In this document: one piece after another, positions 33,925 to 44,989 of the stretch | Layout of the letters: every line of letters starts with the position of its first letter | Position numbering within the stretch: position 1 is the stretch's first letter | Source: Bimastos eiseni | Lineage: Eukaryota > Annelida > Clitellata > Crassiclitellata > Lumbricidae | Length of the DNA: 64,000 bases | Direction of reading: 5' to 3' | Assembly: GCA_959347315.1 (NCBI GenBank) | Contig: OY365810.1 | Location: 11,461,513-11,525,512 of the forward strand | Notes under the pieces: generated by a model | Told to the model about the DNA's origin: nothing | Seen by the model: the letters and a program-made list of their open reading frames with translations, nothing else | Database searches by the model: none | Made by a program: the position numbers and the translations under genes

Positions 33925-34350
33925 TATAAAATAATAATAAGAATAAGAAGAAGAAGATGAAGAGAAGAAGATGATGATGAAGAGGAAGAAACGAAAAAAG
34001 AACAAAAAGAAAAGAAAGAAAATGAGGAGGCAGAAGCAGAAGAGGAGGAGGAGGAAGAAGGAGTAGAGGATGGGAAGAAGGAACACTAAGTAAGAAACGA
34101 AAGAGGAAGAGAGAGCGAAAAAAGAAGAAGGTATAAAGGAATTAGAGAAGAAGGAACGAAAACAGCGAGAGCAAGAAGAACAGGAAGACAAAATCAAACG
34201 AGTTAAAAAGAGAATTAGGAGCAAAATTAGGTAGAAGACGGAAATGGGAAGAAGAAAATGTGAAGATGGAAGTGGGAGAAGAGAGGGAAAAAGACGAGGA
34301 ACAAGAAACGAAGGAGACAAATTAAGGAACACAAGAAGAAAAGAGGGATG
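33925..34350. repeat. Purine-rich (GAA/GGA/AAG) tract
   Basis: About 400 bp almost purely A/G on the plus strand, with GAAGAAGA and GAGGAGG runs; no unit is strictly conserved. Confidence 0.85.
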
Positions 34351-35326
34351 AAATATGAATTAAATACGAATCAGAACATTGTCGTGAGCTAACATAATAG
34401 GTATGATGTGCTGATGACTAAATACTTTACCCTCGGCTTATTTTGGTTGGGGCAAGTCTCCGTCAATATAAGCCTATGCACATCCCACCGAAAAGTACCA
34501 ATTTTACAGCTGAACTCGTTAACAGTTAGTATGCTAAACATACATTCAAAGTATTTAGTAGGAACTCTTCAGAGGGATGCCACTGATCATAGAACTTGAT
34601 CATTATATGCAAGCACGGACGATGAGAAATCTTCGGGAGGACTAAAGCTGAATCAACAGGATCACGCGGAACGCTAAGAGCAATGCTGCCGAGAGATTCT
34701 TGGAACGTTTCAATGTAAATAACCCGCATAGATTAAACTATATACGTCACTTCTCGTACTTTATCGGTGCCAGTCCCATGCATGGATAAAGGAGGAGGGC
34801 GACGTTAATGATCTTGGTTGTCACTTAGTGTCGTTATAATGAAACTCCTGCAACAACGCGAAGGTTTAATCTTAGATTACTAGTCACTTTAAACCAGAAG
34901 ATAGGTCAACCGCAAAATTGTTGATTGCCAATAATGGTTGGAAGTAGAGAAAATCTTAAGATAGACTAGAAAGCAATATACGTAGACCTCTATTAGGCCT
35001 GACATAGTAGTAGATAAGGACGGTCTGCTATCAATGCTGATAATAATCCTAGCGTTCAACTCAGGCTTTTATATTTTGAGATTACGGATTACGCTTTCAA
35101 CTAAGAATTTAATTAAGCGACCATTGATTGTGCGTTTTATATAATGGCGTCATTGAAGCTATTAGGTCAAAATAATTGTTGTAATGAAGATTCTTTCCAT
35201 CTGCGTTGTATGTTGACTTCGTCGTCGGTATATGATACTTCATATTCATCAGCTCAATTAGCAGTTTTACTGAATTACTGCTTGAAATAATGGATGGGTG
35301 AATAAAAGAATGAATGACTGTCCGAA

Positions 35327-35572
35327 CGTGTGGCACGGTGGCCGATTGGTTAGAGCGATCGGCCCATAACGCTCAGTATGCGCTGAGTAAGAGGGTTCGA
35401 CCCTCGTCCGAAGCGTCACAGTGTAGAGACATTGAGCAAGTCCTTCGCACACAATTGCTCTACATTACAACTGCAGTTGCGCCGCCGAGGCGTGTGTGCA
35501 ATTCTGAACTAAACTGTAAGAAGGGCGATATCAAATATCAGTTGTATAGTATTATACACGATTGATTGACTA
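35327..35572 (+). mobile_element. tRNA-derived SINE, best-preserved copy
   Basis: A-box region GATTGGTTAGAGCGATCGGC, B-box GGGTTCGACCCTCG, body CAGTGTAGAGACATTGAGCA then CAACTGCAGTTGCGCCGCCG, and 3' end GGGCGATATCAAATATCAGT followed by GATTGATTGA. This defines the family for the other copies. The anticodon arm does not fold as a normal tRNA gene. Confidence 0.85.
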
Positions 35573-36690
35573 ACTGCGTAATTTAATGGATAGAAGAGTT
35601 AATGAATTGATGGATAGACCATTGAGAGAATCAATTAACTAATTGTTTAAATCACTTAATTAAGGTCAGCTTGAAGATTCAATAGTTTAAGAACTTATTA
35701 ATTTTAGTTGACTGCCTCCATTCCGTCGCAAATTGATCGCCAACGCGCTGATTTTATGTAGGATTAGTAGGCTTAACCTTAATTATCTGCATTCTATAAA
35801 GAATAGTCAAACATCTTTTGACCTAATTTTGGCTGCAATAGAATCGTAAATACTTCAAGTCATTCCAAGATTTAAGAATTCTCATGGTCATAACATACAA
35901 CGAATTGCAAATATATTATGCGAATAAAACAATAGAAAATAAGATATACTTACGATCAAATCACCCTATTTATAAGCTCACAATTAGTACGTGAAAGTTA
36001 GCCATATATATATCACTATACACAAATACTTCTACGAAGTTTTAGACTTAGCAATACACACGAATTACACATCTGTGAAGTTAGCCATAATAATATATCA
36101 ATATATATATATATACACGCACGAATATAATATATCTGTGAAAGTTTCAATGCATCAAATAGTTGAACATAGCTGTAAAGTTAGCCTGAATGTCAATATA
36201 CGATGATATTCTGTGAAATTAGCCACACATCAATAATATACATTTATGTTAAATGTTTAGTCTTGGCTGCTTATTCTTCGATTGCCTAAAGTCACTGTGA
36301 AAAAATATATAGTCTGAATTAAACAACCGCTCCGTGTAGTAATCATCTGAAGTGGCTTAACCCCAATAGACAGATATACAAGTAGCAGGACCTGATCATT
36401 TGCGTGAGGTTTTCCTTTTAAATCAAACATACATGTATAATGCTATGCAACAGCGCCGCGTGAAATGCATGTAGGTTTACCAAGAACGTAAATTACCACG
36501 AAACAAGCCCCAATTGTGAGATCCAGTATGCTGCGATTTTCAAACGTTACGTTACTGCTTGTTTGGGCTTACAATGTCTATTGAATTTCCTTATTTCATA
36601 AATAAATATGATGTCGTATTCTTATCTAATGTCTTGCTGTCATTTATCAATTTATATTGATGGATGTTTTTATCAATATCCGTGTTACTG
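35573..36690. other. AT-rich non-coding stretch
   Basis: TATATA runs near 36,000-36,120 and the loosely repeated phrase GTGAAAGTTAGCCATA (35,990 and 36,075), otherwise nothing recognised. Confidence 0.4.
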
Positions 36691-36691
36691 T

Positions 36692-36966
36692 TCAATAATT
36701 ACACTTGACACATGAATCTGACTCTTCTTCTTTAGCTTTCTGCTTTTTTGACAGGTATGTCCAATGTCGCCACTTCTCTCTGTTCTGGGCCTCCTCTTTC
36801 ATCTTCTTGTAGTCACCCACTTCCATCTTCCAGTCCAAAATCATTTTTCTCGTTCTTCCTCTTGTTTTCTTTCTCTTCATTTTCCCCTCGATGATGTTTC
36901 TCAGCAGGGAGTCGCCTTTTAGAATGTGTCCAATTCATCTCCTTTGTCGTTCTCTTATAAGAATTT
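36692..36966 (-). mobile_element. LINE reverse-transcriptase C-terminal relic with in-frame stop
   Basis: Minus-strand reading gives IRERQRR-stop-IGHILKGDSLLRNII, then RKKTRGRTRKMILDWK and NREKWRHW. This is the conserved C-terminal tail of LINE ORF2 (W-IGHIL-RGDSLL, RTRGRPR, R..WR). The expected tryptophan codon is now TGA (36937-36935). The rest of the element is missing. Confidence 0.75.
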
Positions 36967-37511
36967 TGACTTGGATGCGTTAAAGATGTCCGCATGCTCT
37001 CGTCTTTCTATCTAATGACGTGCGATGTAAGAGTTAGGAACTGCTCGGTTTGGTCAAGAAATGATTTAGACGGATGTTTGAATCGTAGAAGCGGCAAGTA
37101 CGACTTATTATGGCTGGTAGGAGTTCCATGAGAGAGGATATAACAGAAGAAGCCGTTTAGAATTGACCCATGGGTCTGCATTGTGATGTTATTCGCAGGC
37201 GAAAGTGAAGTTCCTACTGCTAATAGGATGCTGTTTGGCCAATAATTATGTCATCTGTCTTGCACATACTTGAAAGTAATATCCCCTAGACACTTCTGTG
37301 CCAGAACGCTCTCATACATGCACAACTGTCTAATAACAAAGCGTTGTGATTGTGTCCTACAACCGGGCACCAGTAGTTTCACGATCCAAAATGCCTGGTT
37401 GTGGGCCACAACATTTGCGCAAAGTCATCAGACAATTTACGTCGTGGGAGGAAGGGTTCATCGCCGTACTGAATCCAACAGTGTAGACGACCCCATGGTG
37501 GTTGTGTCCAT

Positions 37512-38858
37512 TCAATGTTTGCACTGTGGCTGCTGTTCATTTTGACAGACGGCGTCCCTCTCCAGCCTCGAAGGAGCGCTGCTGTTTCCATCCATGCCGC
37601 ACGTACCCCAGAAGGCGAGGCCCCTCGTCCGGTAGAGGTCGACGACCCAGGCCATGCGGCAGTCGCACTCGAGGGGGTTTCCGATGAGGGACAGGGTACG
37701 CAGCTTGGCGTGCTTGGCCAGGATGCAGCGCTTGAGCGTCGCCAGGTGGTTGTTCTCAACGTAAAGGTAGCGCAGACGAGGGGAGTGTCGGAAGACGTTG
37801 TCCGGCAGGGTCCTCAGGCGATTCCTCGACAGGTGCAGCTGGTGCAGAGAGCGCAGGCCCTTGAAGGTGTTTGGCCAGAGCAGGTCCAGGTGATTGTTCG
37901 TCAGCCAAAGCTCCGTCACGTTCTCTAGGATGGACAGGGAGTCCGTAGGGATGTAGCTCACCTGGTTGTCTTGTAGGTTGAGACTGAGCAGCTTGCCCAG
38001 TCCCTCGAACGACCGATTTGAGAAGTATCCGAGTCCGTTCCCGTCGAGGTTCAACACTCGTAGACTCTTCATGTATGCGAAGGTCTCGGCGAATACGGTG
38101 CGGATGTGGTTCTCGCCGAGATAGAGGACCTGGAGGTTGGACAGATGTCGGAAGACCTCCTTGTTCAACGCTGATATCCGGTTCTTGTCCAGATCCAGTC
38201 GACGCAGCATCCACAGCCCAGCGAAGGTGTCACGGTCCAGTTCCTCCAGCTCGTTGCCCCAGAGGACCAGCTCGCGGAGGTTCGGCGCATGCTTAAAGAA
38301 CCCCGGAGGGATCCGGCTGATGTGGTTTCCCCAGAGGTGCAGGTACGTCAGCTCCTGGAGGCTTGTCAGGAGACCTTCCGGGAGCGTCCGGATCTGACAG
38401 CGGCCGAGGTACAGCTCCCGCAGATAGACTCCCAGCCCCTCCAGGGCGCCGACGCTCATCTTCTCGCTGATGGGATTGAAGTTCAGGACGATCTTCCGCG
38501 TTTTGAGGTTCTTGAAGGCTCTCTGAGGAACCTCCGTGATATACTGCCGAGCCATGTAGATGCCCTCGAAGATCCGATCGCTCTCAAGGAACTCGGGAAT
38601 GGCGTCCAGGTTCCTGCAACGGATCTCCGACGTCATCTGTATGCACTGGCATCGGGTCGAGTTGATAGGACAGTTGGGAGAAGATGAAGAGGAGGAGGAG
38701 GAGGAGTAGGAGGAAAAGGAGGAGGCAGACGAGAAGGAAGAGGAGGAGGAGTAGGAGGATTGCAAGCTGAAGCTCCTGTCGATGCTGAGGTTGACGAGAA
38801 GAATGAAGAGGAGTCTCTGATCCTGAAGCGGTCGCTTAGCGTTGGAACTCATCGTCAT
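37512..38858 (-). CDS. Secreted leucine-rich-repeat protein (single exon, 448 aa)
   Basis: An intact intronless ORF. Residues 10-31 look like a signal peptide (hydrophobic core LLFILLVNLS). Residues 34-60 are almost pure serine. Residues 63-81 form an LRRNT cap (C63, C70, C72, C81; C-x6-C-x-C-x8-C). About twelve 24-residue LRRs follow (roughly 94-390), mostly LxxLxLxxNxLxxLPxxxFxxLxx. The LRRCT cap has C398, C400, C420 and C438. Sequons for N-glycosylation are at N66, N281, N313 and N425. No transmembrane helix or cytoplasmic tail follows, so a secreted or matrix protein is likely, binding other proteins through the LRR concave face. I cannot assign an orthologue; chondroadherin-, Slit- and TLR-ectodomain-like proteins share this architecture. 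GC content and codon use differ sharply from the AT-rich surroundings, as expected for real coding sequence. Confidence 0.88.
   Translation of the reverse strand: MTMSSNAKRPLQDQRLLFILLVNLSIDRSFSLQSSYSSSSSFSSASSFSSYSSSSSSSSSPNCPINSTRCQCIQMTSEIRCRNLDAIPEFLESDRIFEGIYMARQYITEVPQRAFKNLKTRKIVLNFNPISEKMSVGALEGLGVYLRELYLGRCQIRTLPEGLLTSLQELTYLHLWGNHISRIPPGFFKHAPNLRELVLWGNELEELDRDTFAGLWMLRRLDLDKNRISALNKEVFRHLSNLQVLYLGENHIRTVFAETFAYMKSLRVLNLDGNGLGYFSNRSFEGLGKLLSLNLQDNQVSYIPTDSLSILENVTELWLTNNHLDLLWPNTFKGLRSLHQLHLSRNRLRTLPDNVFRHSPRLRYLYVENNHLATLKRCILAKHAKLRTLSLIGNPLECDCRMAWVVDLYRTRGLAFWGTCGMDGNSSAPSRLERDAVCQNEQQPQCKH
38668..38760 (-). repeat. TCC/AGG microsatellite encoding polyserine in the LRR gene
   Basis: On the plus strand this is a run of AGG/AGA triplets. 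Read on the minus strand it encodes most of the serine tract at residues 33-60, between the signal peptide and LRRNT. Because it is a triplet microsatellite, its length is expected to vary between individuals without changing frame. Confidence 0.8.
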
Positions 38859-39287
38859 GTGAAAGGTTGAGGCCAGTGACTGCAGACCAATTAACTAATC
38901 AACTCATGATTGTACTTCGTCCACTGTGGACGAAATATCCTCCATTGATCGGTGGTCTTTCCATTCCAATCCTCAGCCACAACGAAATATCTTTCCAGTT
39001 ATAATTGATGGTCTGACCTGGAGACTTATATTGGCAGATTGCTTCTGTTAGTAATTAGATCAACCTACATCGTAATTGCATTAGCAAGGCTTCGATCAGT
39101 GACCATTTAGAAAACGAAGAGCAGTCAACGTCTGATTTAAGCAATTACTGGATACTCTATCACCATAACTACCAACTTGGCTAAATAATCGCTGCAGATC
39201 CGTTCAAATAAACCCGATTGTCGTAATTGCTAATCAAGGCAACGAGTAACGATCGTCAAACCGAGTCTTGCAGGTGACCTAATAAAG

Positions 39288-39300
39288 AGTTTATATAGCG
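39288..39300 (-). promoter_or_regulatory. Possible TATA box upstream of the LRR gene
   Basis: On the minus strand the sequence reads GCTATATAAACTC, about 430 bp upstream of the LRR start codon. The same TATATAGCGC-type string also occurs as part of an interspersed repeat tail (for example near 10,655), so it may be repeat-derived. Confidence 0.25.
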
Positions 39301-39559
39301 CACATTTATCCAAGACTGCGGCCACATCGTGGCTACTAGTTCCCGTTGCGGACTAACTGGCCGATTCGGACACCAAGTCACGAATAAGAAATGCTTTTAT
39401 CTGAAGACTGGAATGACGAGAGCGGATGTACCCGGTGAATTTCTCGTTGAACGCAGGAACACGTCGAGCCCTGACCGATTAACCTCCGATGGTCCTCAGA
39501 TCTAGAAATACAGCGACACAAACTGAATACCTGGATGCAGAGACCTAAAGACAAATATA

Positions 39560-39640
39560 GGGAGATAGGAAGACTGTAAGATGAAGCTCCTATCAATGCT
39601 GACGTTGACCTGAAGGAGAAGAGGCATCACTGGTCCATCC
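39560..39640 (-). pseudogene. Diverged partial copy of the LRR gene 5' coding region
   Basis: Minus-strand translation gives VNVSIDRSFILQSSYLP, against VNLSIDRSFSLQSSYSS in the LRR gene at 38,700-38,800. At the nucleotide level about three quarters of ~53 bases match. It is followed by stops and simple repeats, with no LRR coding sequence behind it. It is best explained as a relic of a local duplication covering the signal-peptide region, or as an alternative upstream exon. Confidence 0.6.
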
Positions 39641-39649
39641 AGGCTGGCA

Positions 39650-39895
39650 GGCAGCCAGACAGACAGACAAAGACGGACAAGAGGACCATTTGACGAACGA
39701 GGCAGACAGGTAGACAGACAGACAAGGGAACATACATAAAGAGAAGCACACAGACAAAGAAGCGGAGTGACAGACAAACGGACTGGCAGACATACAAGCA
39801 GAGAGACAGATAGGCGGACAGACAGACAAGGGAACAGGCAGGCAGACTGACAGAAAAGTGGGATGACAGACAAACGGACAGACAGACAGACATGG
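39650..39895. repeat. (GACA)n-rich tract
   Basis: CAGACAGACA repeats with degenerate spacers; the cysteine- and serine-rich ORFs over it are repeat artefacts. Confidence 0.9.
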
Positions 39896-40064
39896 TAAGG
39901 GGCGTTTCCGTTGCCAGAACGCGTTACCATCCGTCGTTGTTCTCCAGACTGTTGCTCTTCATAGCAGTCAAGTGCATTTGCACAGGTCAAACTCCACAAT
40001 TATAGTCATCCAAGCATTGATCCATCCGTTGAGACCCAAATAATATGTCCACATACAAGCATTC

Positions 40065-41100
40065 AGATATATATATATATATATATATATATACACGCAC
40101 GTAGTCATGCATGCATACATGAAGCAAGAAAGACAAACAGACTAATTATAACATAATTGTGGCAGGTTGTCTGTCTGCATACTATTTGTTGGATCAATCG
40201 AATTGCAAATGCAATTATATTAAATATGTAGCATACACTGGCCTTACTATACCCGACTTCGACCAGGATTTTATTTCGCTCTATTATTTCAGCACTTGGC
40301 CGTAGGCCCCTACAACATTTTTTCTGCTCTTTCATCAGCGATAACGTACAATTTTGTGTAGGATCTGTTGCTGTCGACATTCCACAACATGACTGTCCGT
40401 GTGAAAATCCATGCCCTTAAATGTGGCCTTGCGATTTCTAGACTGTTATTGCAAGCGCAATTTCATTCTCAACTAGACAGTCCTTGCGATATTTACATGT
40501 AGATTGTTATTGCAAGTGCAAGCCGATCATGGAATTGCGTGAAACTGGCAAATCATCTTGCTCTGACTAAGAGGTGCTTTTCCATTTGCGATCGCAATAT
40601 TGACGCATATCAAAAATGCATAGGCCTACAACTTGCAAATTAAAATAGACCCCACATTCGTATGACGTACTGCAACTAGCCAGGCACGTAGGCATATAAA
40701 TTTTATTTTCCGCAGTCTTGGCAACTAGAAACTAAGACACTCAACGTATCGAAATTTAAAGTAATTTGTGTGCTGAAAATAGGTGCGTTGACTTAAAAAT
40801 TCGCAGAAGAACGTGTCGTATAAATTTCATGTCGCCTGAGCGTTTCGCTCGTGAGTGATTCGTCACGCGGAAAAGGTTAATCTTTTCTTTATGGTTTTGG
40901 ATAGGGTACATACATGCATATATTCATACATAAATACTTACACAAACGCAGACAAACATAATGTGCATGCATACATACATACATGCATATAAAATATGCA
41001 TATTACCTACATACATTGTCATACAGTCTACAATACAGTCAACAAGACATACATTCATTTGCACATAATAGGCTAACACATTCATTTATTAAGTTACTCT
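40065..41100. other. Non-coding stretch with TA and ACAT microsatellites
   Basis: (AT)n at 40,068-40,093 and CATACATA runs near 40,905-41,040. A minus-strand ORF at 40105-40380 has no recognisable domain. Confidence 0.4.
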
Positions 41101-41269
41101 ACTCTCTAGACGTGTGATTGGCGCTGTTGCAACTTGCTACTAGCATGTTATGAATTAATAGCTATGACTATGATAGCTATGTTATTAATTAAGTTTAGTT
41201 TAGTTTTCAGTTGATATTGTGCAAAGAAATGTCATTTTGTACAGACATATAATAGTTGAAATCGATAAT

Positions 41270-41450
41270 TGGTGCTATTGTTCATTGTCACCTTGAACAT
41301 CCCTAGAGGGCCCTAACCAGCGGGATCTTCCGATCCCTAATTGGGTCTCCTGGGTGATACAATAGCAATAGTTGCAAGATTTATATAATTGTCATTCTTG
41401 TTCTGTTATTGGATCTATAAATAAACTTTGATTGATAAAAGCAAAGTATA
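41270..41450 (+). mobile_element. 3' end of a LINE-like element
   Basis: Terminates in GGATCTATAAATAAACTTTG then ATTGATA, resembling the terminal polyadenylation signal and short tail of CR1/L2-like LINEs; no ORF remains. Confidence 0.4.
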
Positions 41451-41529
41451 TGTGAATGCCTACCTGCATGCCTACTTACTCACATACATACACACGTAGA
41501 TGCATTTACAACTTAGAGATGGGCTGAGT

Positions 41530-42035
41530 TGTATGGTCTCGAGACAGTGTCTCGGTCTCGAGACAGTTTTTTAGTGTCTCGGTCTCGGATGCCAGCTGTC
41601 TCGGTTTTGGTCTCGAGGTAGTGTCTCGAATTTTTAGAAACTGTCTTGAAGTGAAATTCTTGTTCTGTCTTGAAAAAGCGATAAGTTCTGCATTAACTGT
41701 CTTAAGGCTTTCTTTATACTATTCAGAAGATAGGCCAACGAAGAGATAAAACGCGGCAATATAAAAACTATTCTTAGGAAATGGTTCTATACACATTATA
41801 AGTTTCAAATCGAAATTACAAATGAACCTTATTACCGAAAACTGATACATTAGTATTTTACAGCATTTTATATAGGATCAATTGTCCTTTACTGTCTCGT
41901 ATTGTCTTGAATCTAGTGTCTGGGTCTCGGTTTCGGTACCTCACTGTCTCGGTCTCGGTACCTCACTGTCTCGGTCTCGGTACCTCACTGTCTCGGTCTC
42001 GGTACCTCACTGTCTCGGTCTCGTCTTGGTCTTGA
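41530..42035. repeat. 'TCTCGGTCTCG' minisatellite incl. four exact 22-bp units
   Basis: Degenerate GTCTCGGTCTCGAGACAGTT copies at 41,540-41,650, then at 41,934-42,025 a 22-bp unit containing GGTACCTCACTGTCTCGG repeated four times. The intervening 200 bp are unrelated. Confidence 0.85.
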
Positions 42036-42059
42036 AGTTTCAAGTCCTGCATACAACAC

Positions 42060-42195
42060 TGGAGATGGGTAGACAGACATCCATGCATATAGACACGCAT
42101 GTACATAAATACACGCAGACAGACACATAGACAGACACATGGACAGATACATAGACAGACACATGGACAGATACATAGACAGACACATGGACAGC
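42060..42195. repeat. (GACA/CATA) microsatellite, ~24-bp unit
   Basis: ACATAGACAGACACATGGAC recurs three times, then simple decay. Confidence 0.85.
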
Positions 42196-42199
42196 ATTC

Positions 42200-43480
42200 T
42201 ACATGAACGCATAGATATGCTATCCGGCTACAGTAACTTTGTACACAGGTACACGCCTGTTCCTTGAAATGTGGCAATGCAAGTATTTTCAGTGTCTTGT
42301 CAATAGTAATTGGTTCACATTTCCCCCAATGATCAATCACAATTTACTCAACAGGGGTGACACTTGGCTTCCTTTGCACTCATCCAAATGGAATTTCTTG
42401 GAAAAGTGGCCAATTGGAAATGATTTACGTCACCTTCATGATTCACGTAACAGCATGTATTTTATCTGAAATGTTTTTAATTTGACGAAGGTGGCAGGCT
42501 ACATGCTACATACATTCACGAGAGATTGATTAATCTACGTCTAGATTCCATATATTATAAGTAAGGATACGATATTGGATAAGAAGATTGGATAACTGAA
42601 ATTGTTAAATGAACAACAAATGAATAAATACATAAATAAAATTATTAATTGATTAATAAATAAATTAATAACTAATAAATAAATAATAAATAAACAAATT
42701 TAGCAAAAAAATGACTGTAAACAAATGAATGAATATTCCAATATGTGATGATCGATATAAATATTGAACGTTCTACTGCTAAATCCTTGAGCTTCGTTAT
42801 AATGGTTTCTAGAGAGAATTTTTGCCTCATTCTACCTGTTCAGCATTAGGCCTTCAACTGTTTTAATGAGAACCACGCCGTTAATTTTGTCAAGGCCCCA
42901 TAGGTAGAGGAATGCTCTAAATGAAATTTTTACTGTCTTCACCTTCTATGAACACTGCTCCACTCGATCTTGCAATTTGGACATTATCACCTTTACCCTA
43001 TGACAGTGTTTTGCATTTTTGCAAAATGTAGATGCGCTACATAAAACCTGATATTACTGTAGTGGCGCTTCAGAAATAATATCATCATTTCGTAATAATA
43101 TTCTGTGAAAAGCGAACCGCAAATGATCGAGACATCGCATTCAACATACGAGTCATGCTTATGATAGGATGTCACAGTACGCTCTTAAACTATGTAACTT
43201 ACGAGTCAAAGCCAACAAGCAAACCTATCAACTAACCATAATATTGCTGACAGTTATTTATTACATACCAATTACCAAACATATCTCGAAGAGGAGATTC
43301 ATTGGAAGATGACTAAATCATCAGATGAGATCGAATTCGTCGGACTATGTCTTAGAATAGGCCTACCTGCTTCTTAGATGACAGGGATACAGATGCGGAT
43401 GGATGCGGGTGCAGAAGGAAAAATAGAGACACAGAGAAGGAAGAGCTACAGAGAACAGCGGGACAGACAGACAGATGGCA
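42200..43480. other. Non-coding stretch
   Basis: AT-rich, with an (AAT/AAAT)-rich run near 42,600-42,720; no gene recognised. Confidence 0.4.
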
Positions 43481-43489
43481 CAGGGTTTC

Positions 43490-43557
43490 AGGAATTGAGA
43501 GAGAGAGAGACAGAGATACAGAGAGAGTGACTTTGAGTGAGACAGACAAAGTGAGAG

Positions 43558-43592
<35 letters not shown>

Positions 43593-43643
43593 CAAAGAGA
43601 GAGAAATAGTAAGACTGAGACAGAGACAGAGAGACAAGAGTAG

Positions 43644-43706
<63 letters not shown>

Positions 43707-43718
43707 GAGTGAACAGAG

Positions 43719-43761
<43 letters not shown>

Positions 43762-43769
43762 GAGTGAAC

Positions 43770-43801
<32 letters not shown>

Positions 43802-44012
43802 GGAGCGAGAGAGGGAAACAGAAAGAGAGAAAAGAACAAGAGGGAGACAGCAAAAGCAGAGGCAGAGGCAGGAGAGAGAGAGGGATAAAGAGAGAGAGAG
43901 AGCGAGAGACAGAGAGAGAGACACAGAGAGAGAGAGACAGAGAGACAGAGAGAGAGACAGAGAGAGAGACAGAGAGAGAGACAGAGAGAGAGACAGAGAG
44001 AGAGATGGCAGA
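43490..44012. repeat. (GA)n/(GACA)n purine tract
   Basis: About 520 bp dominated by GAGAGAGA and AGACAGAC, with (TA)n at 43,645-43,668. The long serine/leucine-rich and RERERE ORFs in all frames are artefacts. Confidence 0.97.
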
Positions 44013-44159
44013 GGGCAGAGGACCAGATGTTGGAGAGATTAGGGTCCTTCGTCCTAAGCCATCTCTTCCACTGGATCTGTCGTCTGTAGATGATGGACAT
44101 CCTTGGCCTCCTCTGTAGTCGTCGCCCTTCCCCATAGAGACAAACCCTTCCCAGCACTT

Positions 44160-44751
44160 CCCTGCCTCCGTACCTCCCTCCGCTTCTATCTCCATGCGTC
44201 CATCCATTCCTCCCTATCGTTCTTCCCCGCGTTCCTCCATCTATCCCTCTCCGTGAGTCCATCTATCCCTCTCTGTTACCTTTATGCTCTTCTCTAGACC
44301 CTTCTCTTTCCATTTTCCCACCTTTTCGTTCTTCTCAACCTATTTCTTCTCATCCATTCTCCCCGAATACTTCCTCCCTCTCTCCCAGTGCATCTCTTTT
44401 CCTGCGCCTGTTCCTACGTCTCTGCATCATAGCACATGTCCCTCTCTGTGTCCTTCTTTGCGTTCGTCTTTGGATTTTTCTCTCTCCCCAAGTCCATCAT
44501 TTGGTCCTTCCCTTAGGCCTTCCATTTGTCCTTCTCTGTTGCCTTGTTGATGTTCACCCACGTGGCCTTCATTTTGTCCTACCCTATGGCCTTCCCTTTA
44601 TCCTTTTCTGCTTATTTTTCTTCACCCCTCTCTCCCTCTCTACGTCCTTCTCCAAGTCCTTTGTCCTTCCCGTGTTCTTTCCTCCCTGTCTCTCCCTCCC
44701 TCCCTCTCTTGCTCTCTCTCTCTGTCTCTCTGTGTATGTGTGTGTGTCTCT

Positions 44752-44793
<42 letters not shown>

Positions 44794-44825
44794 GTCTCTT
44801 TCTCCTCTTCCCTCTTTCCGTTCTC
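44160..44825. repeat. Pyrimidine-rich (CT)n tract
   Basis: CT/CCCT-rich, ending in (CT)n at 44,755-44,785. It mirrors the GA tract 150 bp away on the same strand. Confidence 0.9.
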
Positions 44826-44989
44826 CCGTCAACCGGTGAAGTCTCGTTTTCGATTATCGTATTCTCCTTGGCGCTGCGATGTCTTCACGGCCAGCTAGCT
44901 ATTCCCCGCCTGATAGGGTCCCTTATAGTCGCCGCCGATTCTCACAAAACGCCACCACCACCATCATCATCAAGCGATGCCTGTTCTTC

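Noticed and set aside
35327..35430. Possible functional tRNA gene
   Set aside because: Has A- and B-box-like sequences but no proper acceptor or anticodon stem, and the same head recurs with a conserved non-tRNA body; it is a SINE.
37379..37759. 126-residue minus-strand ORF overlapping the 3' end of the LRR gene
   Set aside because: Out-of-frame shadow of the LRR coding sequence running into 3' non-coding DNA; no domain.
43352..44262. Serine/leucine-rich ORFs up to 299 residues
   Set aside because: GA/CT simple-sequence translation products.
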